64,000 nt of DNA, from NCBI GenBank assembly GCA_022749755.1, contig CM040445.1, forward strand, positions 1,447,182 to 1,511,181, in the 5' to 3' direction. The number at the start of each line of letters is the position of its first letter. Within the stretch, counting starts at the first letter, position 1. A program made the translations under genes and the position numbers. Below the pieces are notes generated by a model that was not told the origin of the DNA, did no database searches, and saw nothing but the letters and a program-made list of their open reading frames with translations. This stretch comes from Azadirachta indica. Lineage: Eukaryota > Streptophyta > Magnoliopsida > Sapindales > Meliaceae. Shown one piece after another: positions 61,328-64,000 of this stretch.

Positions 61328-61675
61328 AGTGGTAAGTATACGAGTGGCTGAGTGTTGCAGGGCATGTCTTGGGCAGAATATCAGTCTTAACCTTGCAATT
61401 AACGGTCAAAGCTAACGGTATTAATTTTCAGGGGAGGTACCTGTCACTTAAGGCATACTTTCTAGATAGGTATAATTCTAACAAACCCTAGGGGAGGTAT
61501 GTGAAAATACTCCTTCAGAGTAAAGCTTCGACGGTTATCACTCACGTTCACGGAGCCGAAGGGTAAGCCGGCAATCGTAAAGACTAGAGTAAGAGCAGGG
61601 GAGGGGTGGGTGCATTACACGAGGTATGAAAGCGCGTGGCGAGAGTAGGAGTCGGCGACAGAATCATATAAAGGC

Positions 61676-61705
61676 ACTTTAGGCTTTAGGCTTTAGGCTT
61701 TAGCT
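61676..61705. repeat. Short (TTTAGGC)n array
   Basis: Three to four units of ctttagg/tttaggc. It is one base different from the plant telomere unit TTTAGGG and too short to count as telomeric. Confidence 0.8.
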
Positions 61706-62691
61706 GCACCGAACAGTTGGAACTTTTTCTCACAAGTTCGGGATTTATGTCGATTTATAATTATTTACTCATTTATTTATTTATTTTTAAGTGCTAGCAG
61801 CATAATTGGAATTAGAAGTTGTCTCCTAATATTTTGTATTATATCTGTATGGGACTAATTAGGAAGGTTTTGTTATAAATTCTAAGTTGTATTATGGTAA
61901 AATAATATTTTCAACATTTTATTCTTCAACTCAAAAAGTTTTTAATTTAAAATAATTTTAATTTACTTATATTCTCACGTGCTAGCAATGTGAGTAAACT
62001 TATCCAATAGAGCAGGTACAAGTACACACTTACATTAAATCTATATAAATACATATTTCTACTTGTGCCTATTTATCTCCTACCTGACAAAATTAAAGCT
62101 TATTTTTCTGAGAAAAACGACTATATCATGAATTCCTAATGTAGATCAATCGTAAGATTTTAATAACAAAAAAAAAAAACAAAAGAACTTATGAAACATT
62201 TTTTTATCACAAATTACGTACAAATATTGTATGTATATTTTCATAATTTTCATAATTTGTCTTTTAGCTTTACTACAATTCATAGTAAATAACACAATCC
62301 ACTTAACTCCTAAAATATATCAATATTAAAAGAAATTAAAAAAAGATAAAAAAAAAATTACATGGCAAATTTTTGGTTTTACAGCATGGCAATTTTTCTT
62401 TGTTTGGATACTTATAATATATTTGTCATGATTTAAAATGCTTGCAATATGATATTTAATTTTCAAATTAAATTTTGAAATTTCTAATAATGAAGTTTTA
62501 ATTGATTGTTATTAGTACTGAGATTTGATATTATAAAATTACAAATTAATTCAATTTTTTTCATTAAGCTATTATATTGAACAACATTTTTAATTTTTTC
62601 TCTAGACCAACGGCTGGTAAGTTCAATTGAAACTTTATATGAAAATTTGATATAATGAAAAATAAGTCAAATTCGAAGTATATGAAAAATA

Positions 62692-63101
62692 CTTAGTATT
62701 TATTTAGTTTAATTTTTTCATTGATTAAAAAGATAATTTTAATAATAAAAATTCTTTTTAATTTTTTAATGTAATTAAATAATATTAAAAAAGAGTTTTT
62801 AAAAATTAAAAAAAAATTACTTTTTTTTAATTAAAAGAAACTCAAAATTTAAATTTTTGGTAATAGAGTTTTTTCAATTTTTTAAAAAAATAAAATTGTT
62901 TAAAATAATTTTATTTTATTTTAAAATTTTACGTTCTTTTTTAAAATAAAATATTAAAAACTTATTTTAAAATAATTATTCAAATTTTTTCAAAAGTTAT
63001 TTATAACAATCAAATAATTAATAAATTTTTGTTAAAAATTTTACTTATAAAAATTTTACGGATAAAATTTCTACTTAAAAAATTATGTCCAACAGACTTT
63101 G
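62692..63101. mobile_element. AT-rich MITE-like element, copy 2
   Basis: Extended similarity to 14993-15388, including the cores aattattcaaattttttcaa and ataacaatcaaataattaat, and the same end region (aacagactttgg here, aatagactttaag there). It has no coding capacity. The copies have many differences, so the insertions are old. Confidence 0.55.
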
Positions 63102-63191
63102 GTAGTAGCTATTGAATTTGGTCAAGGTGAAAAAAAAAAAAAGAAGTTAATTTCTACGTATCCTTTTCCAGTAATATTAATTAAACCACGT

Positions 63192-63431
63192 TCAAAGATT
63201 TGACTTGATAGAGTTTTTAAAAGCCGCAGTAGCTCGGATATTATTTGGTATTCCGGTGTAAATGGCCATCACTTTGGTAAAACACTGAGGATCTTCAGTT
63301 TGAGTACCAAATTTTGCCAAATAATATTCTAATCCCTGTGAACTAAATGCAAAATTAAGGCCGTTGCCGTAGGTGACGCAAGCAGAAATACTTACCACTA
63401 TACAACAATGACTTAGACGACATTTTACCAA
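63192..63431 (-). other. Open frame of unknown status
   Basis: A 79-codon frame (no ATG at its start) ending TGA. The stretch from about 63372 down (YGNGLNFAFSSQGLEYYLAKF, then a tail ending FKNSIKSNL) has a protein-like composition, unlike the AT-rich surroundings, and a possible splice acceptor lies ahead of it. It could be a last exon or a gene remnant. I could not assign a family; a resemblance to GDSL-lipase sequence (NGxNFA) is too weak to use. Confidence 0.25.
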
Positions 63432-63439
63432 TCAAAAAC

Positions 63440-64000
63440 CATAATTGAAATAGCCACCCTGAACTTACCTACATGACAAGGGGCACACGCCCTCCTTAAG
63501 AAGGCGTGTGTTCAAGCCCTCCACAATGCGGGGTTTCTTCCCATTGTGTTGGAGGGTTATTCTCATAAATTACGGGTTTGTCTCTTACTTTTGTATGTGT
63601 AGATTTCTGGGGTCACTATATTAGGGGTTATTTCCACAAATTATAAGTTTGTCTTGTATCTTTGTGTGTGTAAATCTCTAGGGTGAACTACAATTAGCTA
63701 TATCTAAACTCCCAGCATATCCTTTAGTTATGTACTAGTAGAGCAAGTACTCTAGTTATATACTGGTAGAATTTTAGTTGTAATGGGGTGAACTACAACC
63801 AATTATATCTGAACTCCAAACAAATATTTTAGTTATATAATAGTAGAGCAAGTACTCTAGTGATATATTAGTAAATTTTTAGTTATAATGGGGGTAACCT
63901 ATAATTGACTGTATTTAAATTCTCAATAAGTACTTTAATTATATATTAGTAGAATTCTAGTTGGAATGCTAGCTTATATGATTGCATTTAAAAAAAAAAA
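63440..64000. repeat. Repetitive block with tandem units, possibly SINE-like
   Basis: Two imperfect units of about 80 bp share (a)aattacgggtttgtctctta and taaatctctagggtgaa-type sequence (63560-63680). Then units of about 106 bp start at 63682 (gtgaactacaattagctata), at 63788 (gtgaactacaaccaattata) and, partially, at 63893. Each contains tagtagagcaagtactctag. A tRNA-like stretch (gaaggcgtgtgttcaagccc) lies at 63502-63521, and the window ends in A(10). The full element probably continues past the window. Confidence 0.6.

Larger units (their letters stand above)
59757..61513. mobile_element. Non-autonomous MULE-like transposon (outer)
   Basis: The terminal inverted repeats start ggggtgttttctcatacctc (left) and ggagtattttcacatacctc (right, inverted), 17 of 20 identical, and similarity runs on to about 80 bp. 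A perfect 10-bp direct repeat ttcagagtaa flanks the element at 59747-59756 and 61514-61523. Mutator-like elements make 9-11-bp target duplications. No transposase frame inside. It carries a second, nested element at 60644-61213; without that and one target copy it would be about 1.18 kb. Confidence 0.85.
61514..63191. other. AT-rich intergenic sequence
   Basis: It contains a short TTTAGGC array at about 61676-61705 and the MITE-like copy 2 at 62692-63101. The rest is AT-rich with poly-A/T runs. No gene recognised. Confidence 0.5.

Noticed and set aside
61676..61705. Interstitial telomere
   Set aside because: The unit is TTTAGGC, not TTTAGGG, and only three to four copies exist.
63460..63530. 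Possible tRNA gene
   Set aside because: Only a B-box-like segment can be seen. I cannot fold a cloverleaf with anticodon and acceptor stems, so a tRNA-derived repeat is the most I would suggest.
1..64000. CRISPR array, bacterial operon or new defence system
   Set aside because: The sequence is plant nuclear DNA with spliced genes. No spaced direct repeats or operon-like gene runs are present.

Overview
The window is nuclear DNA from a flowering plant. The evidence is AT-rich sequence, multi-exon genes with GT/AG introns (often small AT-rich ones), and protein families found in land plants: YSL and OPT transporters, WNK kinases, early-nodulin-like phytocyanins and plastid-targeted proteins. 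The proteins read as eudicot. A woody rosid such as Citrus fits, but that is an impression and not something the sequence proves. There are no bacterial operons, CRISPR arrays, rRNA genes or recognisable tRNA genes.

Layout. 1-5900 (+): 3' two-thirds of an HLB1-type TPR gene cut by the window edge. 6407-9301 (-): YSL1/3-type metal-nicotianamine transporter. 9302-13755: long AT-rich spacer with microsatellites. 13756-14529 (+): intronless unknown protein with a C-terminal membrane segment. 16043-22901 (+): 21-exon STE20/GCK-type kinase (BLUS1-like) with a 1-kb MITE-like insertion in one intron. 24232-26686 (+): unknown plastid membrane protein whose second splice acceptor lies in a perfect 64-bp tandem duplication. 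27024-28627 (-): a second unknown plastid membrane protein. 29491-32321 (+): MYG1-family exonuclease. 32848-33876 and 34264-35106 (+): tandem HpcH/HpaI aldolase paralogues, one with and one without a transit-peptide-like extension. 35567-38613 (+): MFSD5/MOT2-like MFS carrier. 39548-40224 (+): early-nodulin-like phytocyanin. 41019-44314 (-): the m6A methyltransferase MTA (METTL3), with an apparent one-base frameshift in its first exon. 44914-48305 (-): oligopeptide transporter. 48306-52694: AT-rich spacer with a 1-kb foldback element. 52695-53314 (+): Yippee zinc protein. 54952-57821 (-): WNK8/10-type kinase. 57822-64000: no intact gene, but nested MULE-like non-autonomous transposons with clear 10-bp target duplications, a second copy of an AT-rich MITE family, and a tandem-repeat block at the right edge.

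The genes are housekeeping or transport functions and do not form a pathway. What ties them together is gene order. From memory, several neighbours here are also neighbours in Arabidopsis (At5g41950-At5g41990: HLB1, MYG1, WNK8; At4g10730-At4g10770: kinase, aldolase, MTA, OPT; At4g27720-At4g27745: MFS, OPT, Yippee). That suggests an ancestral block later split over duplicated Arabidopsis segments. I found no convincing new biological system. The best leads are the duplicated splice acceptor, the MTA frame break, the nested MULEs and the foldback element. All exon boundaries were read by eye from frame, splice sites and family conservation, without transcript data.
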